This document shows positions 52,003 to 60,583 of a stretch of 64,000 nucleotides of DNA, piece after piece (the first letter of the stretch is position 1; each line of letters starts with the position of its first letter). A program made the position numbers and the translations under genes. The stretch is from Metabacillus niabensis (GTDB lineage Bacteria > Bacillota > Bacilli > Bacillales > Bacillaceae), in NCBI RefSeq assembly GCF_020524345.1, contig NZ_JAIVLH010000002.1, forward strand, positions 1-64,000, in the 5' to 3' direction. The notes below the pieces were generated by a model. The model was not told where the DNA came from and ran no database searches. It saw nothing but the letters and a program-made list of their open reading frames with translations.

Positions 52003-53811
52003 ATGAATTATCGATTTAAAACATTTCTTTTACCTTTCTTGGATTTATTACTCCTTAGTATTTCTTATTTTTTATCATTTCTTTTTGTTCAATCAGTTGA
52101 AGGGGATAACATAGTATTAAACTATGAGATTTTCTTATCCTGGTTTTTTTATTTGTTTGTTAGTTATTGTTCACTATCTAAATTTAGAACATACAAGACA
52201 ATGTGGAAATACTCGGGTATTCAAGAATTTAGTACATCTATAGCAGCAATTGTAATATCTAACTTTGTTTTTCTTATTTATTCATTTATTTTTCTAACTG
52301 GCTCTAACTTGCTTTATACATTACCTCTTATATTCATATTTTCAATAGTCACAATTAGTGGATGCAGATTATTACAAATGACAAAAAAACAATCGTTTAC
52401 TTCAAATAAGTCTAATAAAAAAAGAGCTCTAATTATTGGCGCTGGGGATGCAGGTACACGTATAGCACAACAAATTCTAAGGTCAGAAGATTTAGATTAT
52501 TCCCCAATCGGATTTATTGAAGACGATCCATCCAAACAAAAAATGGAGTTATTCGGAATTCCGGTGATTGGGAATAGGGGGAATATAAAAAATGTTGTAG
52601 AAAAATATAGAATAACAGATATTATTATTGCTATTCCATCTTTAACTAAATCAGAAATGACTGAAATTGTTAATGAGTGTAAAAAAACAGGAGCAAATGT
52701 AAAAAGTTTACCACCTGTAAAAGAATTAATTCAATCTGATATTTCGCTTGATAATTTAAGAGAAATCGATTTAAAGGACTTGATTGGTAGAGAACCGATA
52801 ATGCCAACTAAACGGCTAAAGGAATACCTTAAAAATAAAACAGTTTTAATTACTGGTGCTGGTGGTTCTATTGGAAGTGAACTCTCTAAACAAGTTGCGG
52901 AATGTAATCCAAGTAGAATTATCCTGCTAGGACATGGTGAAAACAGTATTTTTAATATTGGTATGTTAATTAAAGAAAAATATCCAGAGTTGGATTCGAA
53001 GATGATTATTACTGACATACAAGATAGGGGACTAGTAGAGCAAGTATTTACTAAATATCGGCCTCAAATTGTTTTTCATGCCGCAGCCCATAAGCATGTA
53101 CCTTTAATGGAAATTAGTGAAGGTTCTGCAATTCGCAATAATGTGTTCGGTACTAAAAATATGGCAGAGATTTCAGATCGTTTTAATGTTGATCGATTTG
53201 TATTCATCTCAACCGATAAAGCCGTCCAGCCTATTAATATGATGGGGATGACAAAAAGGATAGGAGAATTGATTATTCAGTATTACTCTAAAATGAGTAA
53301 GACCAAATTTTCTATTGTCAGATTTGGAAATGTGTTAGAAAGCAGGGGAAGTGTTATTCCGATTTTTAGAAAACAAATTGAAGCAAAAGGCCCGGTAACA
53401 GTAACACATCCCGACATGGTTCGTTATTTTATGACGATACCAGAAGCTGTTCAACTTGTATTGGAGGCTGGGGCACTATCTGAAGGTGGAGAAATCTTTG
53501 TATTAGATATGGGTGAACCTATTAAAATAGTTGATGTAGCTAAAAAGTTAATTAGGTTATATGGGTATGAGCCAGAAAAAGAAATAAAAATAGAATTCAC
53601 AGGTATTCGCCCTGGTGAAAAATTGACTGAGACACTATTTTATGAACATGAAAAATCCAAGATGACAGAGCATCCACATATTGTGATTGCTTTACCTACA
53701 AAGACGGACTCATTTGATATTAAACAAGATTTAAATAAACTCGAAGAGGTAATTATTAAAAATCCAGATCAATTACGAAGGGTTATTGTAAACATAATTC
53801 AACATAAATAA
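52003..53811 (+). CDS. Membrane UDP-sugar 4,6-dehydratase (CapD/PglF family)
   Basis: The 602-residue protein has four transmembrane segments (residues 8-125), a first Rossmann domain (RALIIGAGDAGTRIAQQI) and a C-terminal SDR domain with TGAGGSIGSELSKQV, HAAAHKHVPLMEIS and the active-site block STDKAVQPINMMGMTKR. This architecture belongs to the UDP-GlcNAc 4,6-dehydratases PglF, WbpM and CapD. It would make UDP-4-keto-6-deoxy-GlcNAc, the substrate of the aminotransferase that follows 42 bases later. Confidence 0.9.
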   Translation: MNYRFKTFLLPFLDLLLLSISYFLSFLFVQSVEGDNIVLNYEIFLSWFFYLFVSYCSLSKFRTYKTMWKYSGIQEFSTSIAAIVISNFVFLIYSFIFLTGSNLLYTLPLIFIFSIVTISGCRLLQMTKKQSFTSNKSNKKRALIIGAGDAGTRIAQQILRSEDLDYSPIGFIEDDPSKQKMELFGIPVIGNRGNIKNVVEKYRITDIIIAIPSLTKSEMTEIVNECKKTGANVKSLPPVKELIQSDISLDNLREIDLKDLIGREPIMPTKRLKEYLKNKTVLITGAGGSIGSELSKQVAECNPSRIILLGHGENSIFNIGMLIKEKYPELDSKMIITDIQDRGLVEQVFTKYRPQIVFHAAAHKHVPLMEISEGSAIRNNVFGTKNMAEISDRFNVDRFVFISTDKAVQPINMMGMTKRIGELIIQYYSKMSKTKFSIVRFGNVLESRGSVIPIFRKQIEAKGPVTVTHPDMVRYFMTIPEAVQLVLEAGALSEGGEIFVLDMGEPIKIVDVAKKLIRLYGYEPEKEIKIEFTGIRPGEKLTETLFYEHEKSKMTEHPHIVIALPTKTDSFDIKQDLNKLEEVIIKNPDQLRRVIVNIIQHK

Positions 53812-53853
53812 TTGCGAAGAGTATAAAGATGAATGTTTAAGGAAGGTGACAAT

Positions 53854-55005
53854 TTGAAAAACAATCGAATTTTTCTTTCGCCTCCTCATATGAGTGGTGA
53901 TGAAATTAACTATGTTATTGATGCATTTGATTCTAATTGGATCGCTCCATTAGGGCCTCATGTTGATGCTTTTGAGAAAGAAGTTGCAGACTATGTAAAC
54001 ACAAAAGGTGCACTTGCCTTAAGTTCAGGAACAGCTGCACTACATTTAGCCTTAAAACTAGTAGGTGTAAAAGAAGAAGATGTAGTATTTTGTTCATCAC
54101 TTACTTTTGTAGGAAGTGCTAATCCGATTCTATATTTAGGGGCAATTCCTGTTTTCATTGATTCAGAATTAGAAAGCTGGAATATGTGTCCAAAATCCTT
54201 AAAAAAAGCGTTTGTTAGTATGGAGAACAAAGGGCAGTTACCAAAAGCAGTTATCATTACAAACTTATACGGTCAAAGTGCAGATATGGACCCTCTAGTG
54301 AATATCTGTAAAAGCTACAATGTGCCGATTATTGAAGATGCAGCAGAATCATTAGGGGCAACATATAAAAACAAAGCGAGTGGAACTTTCGGAAAATTCG
54401 GGGTTTTTTCTTTTAACGGTAATAAAATCATTACAACATCTGGTGGTGGAATGCTAATCTCTGACGATGTAGAAGCCTTAGACAAAGCACGTTTTTTTGC
54501 AACTCAATCACGAGATCCTGCCATTCATTATGAGCATAGTTCGATAGGCTATAATTATCGTCTAAGTAATATTTTGGCAGCGATCGGAAGAGCACAGTTA
54601 AATGTAATAGAAAAAAGAATTCAAGAAAGAAGAAATATATATTTAAAATATTATCAAGAACTATCTAATATAAAGGGAATTACATTTATGCCTGAAATAA
54701 AATATGGATTCTCTACGAGGTGGTTAACAACATTAACTCTTGATGAAAAAGTAACTGGTATTCAATCCAAGAATATTATTAATACCTTATTAAAACATAA
54801 CATTGAGGTAAGGCCTGTATGGAAACCGATGCATTTGCAGCCTTTATTTAAACAATGTGAATTCTTTTCAAATGAAGAAAAGAATGTTTCTGAACATTTA
54901 TTTGCTAATGGTATTTGCTTACCGTCTGGTTCTAATTTAACCGCAGAAGAACAAACTCATGTTATTTCCTGTTTTTTAAACACAATGCCTAATAGTGGTA
55001 TGTAA
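53854..55005 (+). CDS. PLP-dependent sugar aminotransferase, PglE-like (DegT/DnrJ/EryC1/StrS)
   Basis: This 383-residue aminotransferase contains ALSSGTAALHLALKL, the PLP-binding IIEDAAESLGATYKN and the Schiff-base Lys in FSFNGNKIITTSGGG. It begins FLSPPHMSGDEINYV, a pattern typical of PglE/PseC-type 4-aminotransferases. It would aminate the 4-keto sugar made by the dehydratase directly upstream. The TTG at 53854 was preferred, with AAGGAAGGTGA before it; an ATG at 53833 would make the ribosome-binding site coding. Confidence 0.88.
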   Translation: MKNNRIFLSPPHMSGDEINYVIDAFDSNWIAPLGPHVDAFEKEVADYVNTKGALALSSGTAALHLALKLVGVKEEDVVFCSSLTFVGSANPILYLGAIPVFIDSELESWNMCPKSLKKAFVSMENKGQLPKAVIITNLYGQSADMDPLVNICKSYNVPIIEDAAESLGATYKNKASGTFGKFGVFSFNGNKIITTSGGGMLISDDVEALDKARFFATQSRDPAIHYEHSSIGYNYRLSNILAAIGRAQLNVIEKRIQERRNIYLKYYQELSNIKGITFMPEIKYGFSTRWLTTLTLDEKVTGIQSKNIINTLLKHNIEVRPVWKPMHLQPLFKQCEFFSNEEKNVSEHLFANGICLPSGSNLTAEEQTHVISCFLNTMPNSGM

Positions 55006-55112
55006 CAATAGTGGTGATTTTTCATGATAGTGGTAATATGCCGTGCCAATATCACTTAATTTTCGTATCCTGTCAATAGGAGTGAACATCAATAAAGATA
55101 GGAGAAAGGAAC

Positions 55113-56186
55113 ATGTCAAAGCTAAACAGTAAGGTCATTATCCCGCAACCATCAGAACAGATTGATTTAAAAAGAATAGGTCGTGTTCTGCATTTACCAT
55201 ATAATCCTGCAGGTCAAATGAGCACACAATCTTTAGAACTAAAAAAATTAGGTGTTTCTTCATCCTTTTGTAATTATTATGAATCAAAGTTTAAATATCC
55301 CATCGATATTCCCTCTCCGATATCTAATATACCTGTTAATCAAAGGAAAAAATATATGAATGCTTTTGCTAAGAAGAAAATAAATTATTATAATATTTTT
55401 CATTTTCATGGAGGACAGTCATTTACAAGTGCTTTTTATACAGACTTACCGCTTTTGAAAAAAATGGGAAAGAAAATGATCATGAGTTATTGGGGCTCAG
55501 AAGTTAGACGATTTTCCATTGCTAAACAGAAAAATCCTTTTGCAATTGTAAAACTTTATAATGAAGACCTTATTACGTCTAGACTCGCAAATGTGTCTCA
55601 GTATATTGATACAGCCATTGTGCCTGATCATGAGCTTTTAGAGTATGTATATGGTTATTTTAAGAAAATATATATTGTTCGAGCATCTGTAGAGGGCAGT
55701 AATTTCCAACCATTATATCCAAGTGAAAGAAATACTAGACCGCTTATTGTTCATGCACCAAGTGATCGCCGAATTAAAGGTACTGAATTCATTTTAAAGG
55801 CCATTGATAATTTGAAAACGAAAGTAGACTTTGATTTTAAACTTATTGAAAATATGTCAAATGCAGAAGTAGTTAACTGGTATAAAAAGGCAGATATAGT
55901 TGTTGATCAGCTCCGATTAGGGATTTACGGAACAGTTTCAATAGAGAGCATGCTTATGGGGAAACCTGTTATTTCTTATGTAAGAGATGACTTAAAACAA
56001 AAGTATCCATCAGGACTTCCGGTCATTTCAGCTAGTCCCCATACGATAGAGAAAGAACTTTATGATTTAATAAAGAATCCTAAATTAAGGTATGAGCTTG
56101 GTGTAAAAGGACGGATCTATGCTGAAAATAACCACCTTCCAGAAAAAATTGCAAGGCAGTTAATAACAGTTTATAACAGTTTATAA
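55113..56186 (+). CDS. Glycosyltransferase, GT4-like (paralogue of 47674)
   Basis: This 357-residue soluble protein shares its plan with the gene at 47674: IFHFHGGQSF, YWGSEVRRFSIAKQKNPF, IDTAIVPDHELLEYVYGYF, VVDQLRLGIYGTVSIESML and YVRDDLKQKYPSGLPV. It carries an N-terminal extension of about 25 residues. TAGGAG precedes the ATG. It follows the 4-aminotransferase and precedes another glycosyltransferase, so it probably works in the same glycan chain. Donor and acceptor are unknown. Confidence 0.82.
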   Translation: MSKLNSKVIIPQPSEQIDLKRIGRVLHLPYNPAGQMSTQSLELKKLGVSSSFCNYYESKFKYPIDIPSPISNIPVNQRKKYMNAFAKKKINYYNIFHFHGGQSFTSAFYTDLPLLKKMGKKMIMSYWGSEVRRFSIAKQKNPFAIVKLYNEDLITSRLANVSQYIDTAIVPDHELLEYVYGYFKKIYIVRASVEGSNFQPLYPSERNTRPLIVHAPSDRRIKGTEFILKAIDNLKTKVDFDFKLIENMSNAEVVNWYKKADIVVDQLRLGIYGTVSIESMLMGKPVISYVRDDLKQKYPSGLPVISASPHTIEKELYDLIKNPKLRYELGVKGRIYAENNHLPEKIARQLITVYNSL

Positions 56187-56209
56187 ACGATTCAGAAAGG
56201 ATTATTTAT

Positions 56210-57415
56210 ATGAAAAAAGTATTGATCATCAGTTATTTTTTCCCACCAATAGGTGCTAGTCAGCGTACATTAAAATTTGTTAAATATCTACCTTCTTTCG
56301 GATATTTACCAATTGTGCTTGCTCCTGAAAAATCAAACTATATAAGAAAAGATCCTACTATGCTCAATGAAATTCCAGCCAATTGTAAAGTAATAAGATT
56401 ACCAAATTGTGAAGTAATTCCGGGTAATCCTTTTGTAAGAGAAGAAGATTTCAAAAAGGGATGGTACCCTCAAGCTATTAAAGCAGGACTTCAGATAATT
56501 GAAAAAGAAAATATTGATGTAATCTATACAACTGCTCCACCAAATATATCACATGTTATCGGATTAAATTTAAAAAAGCGCACGAATACACCTTGGGTTG
56601 CTGACTTTAGAGACGAATGGACGACAAACCCATTCATTAAAGGACGTTTTGATGCAGAACTAACAAATTATAATCAAAGGCTAGAAAAACATGTATTATC
56701 TGTTGCAGATGGTGTTATTTCAGTAAGTGATCATATATGTGATATATTAAATAATTTATCAGGGGGGCTACCTAGAAATAAATTTCATACAATCATGAAT
56801 GGGTACGATCCAATGGATTTTACAAATTTAAAAGTAAGATCAAGTAATAAAAAATTTACAATTTGTTATATGGGATCTTTATACGGAATTAGAAAGTCAT
56901 TTGCAATGAAATTTTTTACTCTTCTTGAAGAAGCTTTAACTAGAAAAGTAATAAACCCACATGAAATTGAATTATTAATAGTTGGTGACCCTGTTAAAAA
57001 CATTGGACCGACATTAACAAAAATAACAAAAAACACAGGGTATATCCACCATGGTGATGCCTTAAATATGGCAGCTTCTGCAGATCTTTTACTATTATTA
57101 ATTAACCCTCAAGAAGGAAATCAAACAGTAACAAGTAAAATATTTGAATTAATCAACTTAAAGAAACCAATCCTTGCATTAGTACCTCCTAAAGGGGTTC
57201 CAGCAGATATTATTAGAAAAACTGCAACAGGCACCGTCATAGATTCTTCTTACCCTGAAAAGTCGATTGACTATATTAAGAAAGCATATCAAGAATGGAA
57301 AACGAAAACAGGTACATTCACACCGAATGTTAGTGAGATTCAAAATTATAGTAGAAAAAAGCTAACATCACAACTTGCTAATGTGATGAATAAAGCTATA
57401 TCAAAAAACAGATAG
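56210..57415 (+). CDS. Glycosyltransferase, GT4 family
   Basis: The 401-residue protein begins KVLIISYFFPPIGASQRTLK, the usual GT4 N-terminal motif, and has VIYTTAPPNISHVIG, WVADFRDEWTTNPF, GVISVSDHICDIL and IFELINLKKPILALVPP (the E-rich donor loop). It starts 23 bases after the preceding glycosyltransferase, so the two are co-transcribed. The sugar donor is unknown. Confidence 0.87.
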   Translation: MKKVLIISYFFPPIGASQRTLKFVKYLPSFGYLPIVLAPEKSNYIRKDPTMLNEIPANCKVIRLPNCEVIPGNPFVREEDFKKGWYPQAIKAGLQIIEKENIDVIYTTAPPNISHVIGLNLKKRTNTPWVADFRDEWTTNPFIKGRFDAELTNYNQRLEKHVLSVADGVISVSDHICDILNNLSGGLPRNKFHTIMNGYDPMDFTNLKVRSSNKKFTICYMGSLYGIRKSFAMKFFTLLEEALTRKVINPHEIELLIVGDPVKNIGPTLTKITKNTGYIHHGDALNMAASADLLLLLINPQEGNQTVTSKIFELINLKKPILALVPPKGVPADIIRKTATGTVIDSSYPEKSIDYIKKAYQEWKTKTGTFTPNVSEIQNYSRKKLTSQLANVMNKAISKNR

Positions 57416-57463
57416 ACTGAAAATATTATAAAACTAATGTTTTTATTGGAAGAGGTGTATACA

Positions 57464-58408
57464 GTGGAAAATTGGCCACCTTTCACTTATAAAGCTAACT
57501 ATCAAAAATTAGTAGATGATACACTTGTAGAATATAAAGGAAGGCAAAATTTTCATTCTTATATAAAAAATTACAATCCAACAGAAGATTATTTAAATTG
57601 GGGCGCTAATAAAAAATATATTGAAAGCCAATCCATTCTATTTGATCCAGCCGGAATACCTAAAGTCAAATATGGGAACGATTATTACTACAATCCTATC
57701 ATGGTAAGTCAGTTTGCGCTCACACTTCATGGAAGGTATAAAAGAGGAGAAGTCACTGTATCTCAATTCTCTAAAGCTGTTGACCTATTAACTGAACTGC
57801 AGGAATCCAATGGTTCTTTGCCTTTTCCTTTCACTTTTCATTATTATAGGAAAGTATTTAAACCAGGTTGGATATCTGGGATGGCACAAGGTCAAGCATT
57901 AAGTGCATATGCGCGCGCCTTTGAAGTTACTAATAATAAGAAATATATTAATAAAGGGAATAAATGTTTAGGTTTTCTTCTAAAACCAATTGAAGAAGGG
58001 GGTACTTTAACGAGTTTAAAAGATATTGATGAGTCTCTAACTAACTATTTAATTTTCGAAAAATATCCGGTTGAACCTTCTTCTTATACGCTGAACGGAT
58101 TTTTATTTACCCTTCTTGGTCTGTATGATTGGTGGAAAGTAACATTAAGTGTTAACAAAAAACATGCACTGCTTGCAGAGAAGTATTTTTATGAAGGAAT
58201 AAAAACGACTAAGAAAATTCTTCGATACTATGACATTGGTGGATATTCAACATATGATTTAGCTCATATTGTTTATAAAATGGATCCTAAAATCTATGCA
58301 ACTTACCATCCAATTCATATATATTTGTTACATGCTCTTTATACAGTCACAGGAGATAAAATTTTAAGGGATTTTGCGAATTTGTGGGCGTCTTATATAA
58401 GAAATTAG
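57464..58408 (+). CDS. D-glucuronyl C5-epimerase-like protein
   Basis: The 314-residue protein resembles the catalytic C-terminal domain of heparosan/alginate-type glucuronyl C5-epimerases: WISGMAQGQALSAYARAF, YPVEPSSYTLNGFLFTLLGL and YHPIHIYLLHALYTVTG. Those enzymes flip carbon 5 of uronic acids in a finished polymer (D-GlcA to L-IdoA). Here it would act on the uronic acid sugar made by neighbouring genes. It has no signal peptide, so the polymer would be cytoplasmic. The GTG at 57464 with AGAGG upstream was chosen; an ATG at 57437 lacks such a site. Confidence 0.82.
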   Translation: MENWPPFTYKANYQKLVDDTLVEYKGRQNFHSYIKNYNPTEDYLNWGANKKYIESQSILFDPAGIPKVKYGNDYYYNPIMVSQFALTLHGRYKRGEVTVSQFSKAVDLLTELQESNGSLPFPFTFHYYRKVFKPGWISGMAQGQALSAYARAFEVTNNKKYINKGNKCLGFLLKPIEEGGTLTSLKDIDESLTNYLIFEKYPVEPSSYTLNGFLFTLLGLYDWWKVTLSVNKKHALLAEKYFYEGIKTTKKILRYYDIGGYSTYDLAHIVYKMDPKIYATYHPIHIYLLHALYTVTGDKILRDFANLWASYIRN

Positions 58409-58416
58409 GAATACAA

Positions 58417-59046
58417 CTAAATTCCTTTAATAATTCGGGCTGGCGAACCAACTGCTGTACACTCATCAGTTATATTTTGTGTAACCGTTGATCCTGCACC
58501 AATAATAGTCCATCTTCCAACAGATACACCAGGAATAAGGACTGCATTTGCTCCAATATGTGTCCCTTCGGCGATTTTAACGTTGCCAGTAAGAGTTGCT
58601 GAAGGGGAAATATGGACAAAATCTTGTATATCATTATCATGTTCTATAACACATGACGTATTTAAGATAACGTGGTTACCAATATTTGAGTTGGCATTTA
58701 TCACAACATTTGGCATGATAACTGTACCTTTGCCAATTTTGGTTTTATTGCTTATTTGAGCGGAAGGGTGAATAAAAGTTTCAAAACTTTCAAGACTAAT
58801 ATTTAATTGGTTTATTATTTTCTTTCTAATTTTATTATCCCCAATACAAACTATGATCTTAAAATTGTTTTTTTTCTTTAGATCTTTCATTGAACTAACA
58901 GGTCCATAGTAGCAATTGTTATGTTTTTGAAGAGTATGATACTTATCATCAAATACAGCGAAAATCTTATACTTTTGCTGCAGGTTAATAATGTCAATCA
59001 CTACTGAAGAGTGACCACCTTCACCAATTAAAGCGACATTATTCAT
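58417..59046 (-). CDS. Sugar N/O-acetyltransferase, PglD/NeuD-like
   Basis: The 209-residue protein has the N-terminal nucleotide-sugar-binding half (NNVALIGEGGHSSVVIDI) and a C-terminal left-handed beta-helix (IGKGTVIMPNVVIN, IGNHVILNTSCVIEHD, VSVGRWTIIGAGSTVTQ) of the NeuD/PglD family. The catalytic His in CVIEHD is present. PglD acetylates the 4-amino group of UDP-4-amino-sugar, which fits the dehydratase and aminotransferase at 52003-55005. AGAGGTGA sets the ATG at 59046. Confidence 0.87.
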   Translation of the reverse strand: MNNVALIGEGGHSSVVIDIINLQQKYKIFAVFDDKYHTLQKHNNCYYGPVSSMKDLKKKNNFKIIVCIGDNKIRKKIINQLNISLESFETFIHPSAQISNKTKIGKGTVIMPNVVINANSNIGNHVILNTSCVIEHDNDIQDFVHISPSATLTGNVKIAEGTHIGANAVLIPGVSVGRWTIIGAGSTVTQNITDECTAVGSPARIIKGI

Positions 59047-59242
59047 TATTTCATCACCTCTTAATAATAAAGGCTTTACAGATCCTATTTTATGATATTT
59101 GTAGATCATAATATTATGCATATAAAATGAATTGAATTTCTAAAAATAAGCCTCTTTTTCAAAATGAAAGTCCAATCAGATTACTTTTCTTTACATAGAC
59201 TAATGATAAGGAACTAATTAACAAAGAAAAGAGGTAGACAAA

Positions 59243-60544
59243 GTGATAGCTGAAAATCAATTATTGCATAATATAGCTGTAGTTGGTCTTGGTAAAATTG
59301 GTCTTACTTTGGCAGCAGTATTTGCAAATAACAGTTGTAAAGTATTAGGGGCAGACATTGATCCAAAAGTCGTATCATCCGTAAATAATGGAATAAGTCA
59401 TGTGAAAAATGAGCCGGGTCTAGAGGAATTAGTAGCTAATGCTCATCATAATAAAACATTAATTGCCACTACAAAAACATCAGAAGCTGTAGCTCAATCT
59501 GACATTGTAATCGTTATAGTTCCTGTATTAATAGATGATAAGAATCACGTGGACTATAGGTATATTGATTCTGCAGTAGAAGAAATTGCGAAAGGGGTTA
59601 AAAAGAGTACCCTGGTAATTTTTGAGACAACATTGCCGCCAGGAGATACAAGAAATAGATTTGGAAAAAAAATAGAGGAAGTTTCAGGATTACGAATAGG
59701 TACTGATTTTGATTTAGCTTATAGTCCGGAAAGAGTCTACTCAAATAGAATCATAGAGGATTTACAAAATTATCCCAAGATAATTGGTGGTCTAACAGAG
59801 AAAAGTTTAAAGAGAGCATCAGCATTTTATCAAAAAACGCTTAATTGTGAAATCATTGAGGTAAGTTCATTAGAAACAGCAGAGTTTGCCAAAGTCGCAG
59901 AGTGTGTCTACCGAGACGTTAATATTGCTCTAGCTAATGACCTAGCAAAATTTGCAGATAATATGAATGTTAATATATTGGAAGTAATTGATTCAAGTAA
60001 TAGTCAGCCATACTCACATATCCATCAACCGGGTATTGGGGTGGGAGGCCATTGCATTCCGATATATCCTTACTTTTTTATTAATAAAGGATTAGTTCAA
60101 GGTCTGACACCTTTATCAAGAAAAATAAATGATAGTATGTCTGATTATGCCATTTCAAAAATTGAGAAAGAAATGGGATCACTCCAAAAAAAGAATATAC
60201 TTATTTTGGGCTTATCTTATCGTGAAAATGTAAAGGAGACAACAAAGTCTACATCACTGGCAATTATCGAAATCCTGAAAGAAAAAGATGTCCAGGTATT
60301 TGTAGCAGATCCTTTGTTTGAAAATGAAGAAATAATAAAATATGATGTAATTCCATTTGATATCAATAATCAAACAGTTTCTTCTGAAATTGATATCATC
60401 ATTCTTCAAGCTTATCATGACGAATTTAAAAAAATAGATTTTGAAAGTTTCACGAAATGTACATTTGTATATGATGGTCGAAATAAATTATCAAAAGAGA
60501 AAATCGAAGAATTGGGAATGCGTTATTCTGGCATAGGTAAATAA
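59243..60544 (+). CDS. UDP-HexNAc 6-dehydrogenase, WbpA/WecC-like
   Basis: The 433-residue protein of the UDP-glucose/GDP-mannose dehydrogenase family has the NAD motif AVVGLGKIGLTLAAVFAN, ETTLPPGDTRN, SPERVY, the lysine region ETAEFAKVAECVYRDVNI and the catalytic Cys in GIGVGGHCIPIYPYF. It oxidises carbon 6 of UDP-GlcNAc (WbpA) or UDP-ManNAc (WecC) to the uronic acid. The neighbouring genes favour the WbpA role. The start is GTG with AGAGGT upstream. It precedes the aminotransferase by 39 bases in one operon. Confidence 0.9.
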   Translation: MIAENQLLHNIAVVGLGKIGLTLAAVFANNSCKVLGADIDPKVVSSVNNGISHVKNEPGLEELVANAHHNKTLIATTKTSEAVAQSDIVIVIVPVLIDDKNHVDYRYIDSAVEEIAKGVKKSTLVIFETTLPPGDTRNRFGKKIEEVSGLRIGTDFDLAYSPERVYSNRIIEDLQNYPKIIGGLTEKSLKRASAFYQKTLNCEIIEVSSLETAEFAKVAECVYRDVNIALANDLAKFADNMNVNILEVIDSSNSQPYSHIHQPGIGVGGHCIPIYPYFFINKGLVQGLTPLSRKINDSMSDYAISKIEKEMGSLQKKNILILGLSYRENVKETTKSTSLAIIEILKEKDVQVFVADPLFENEEIIKYDVIPFDINNQTVSSEIDIIILQAYHDEFKKIDFESFTKCTFVYDGRNKLSKEKIEELGMRYSGIGK

Positions 60545-60583
60545 AAATTAAGAGAGGTAGTGAAGATGGAAGGAGGTAATATA

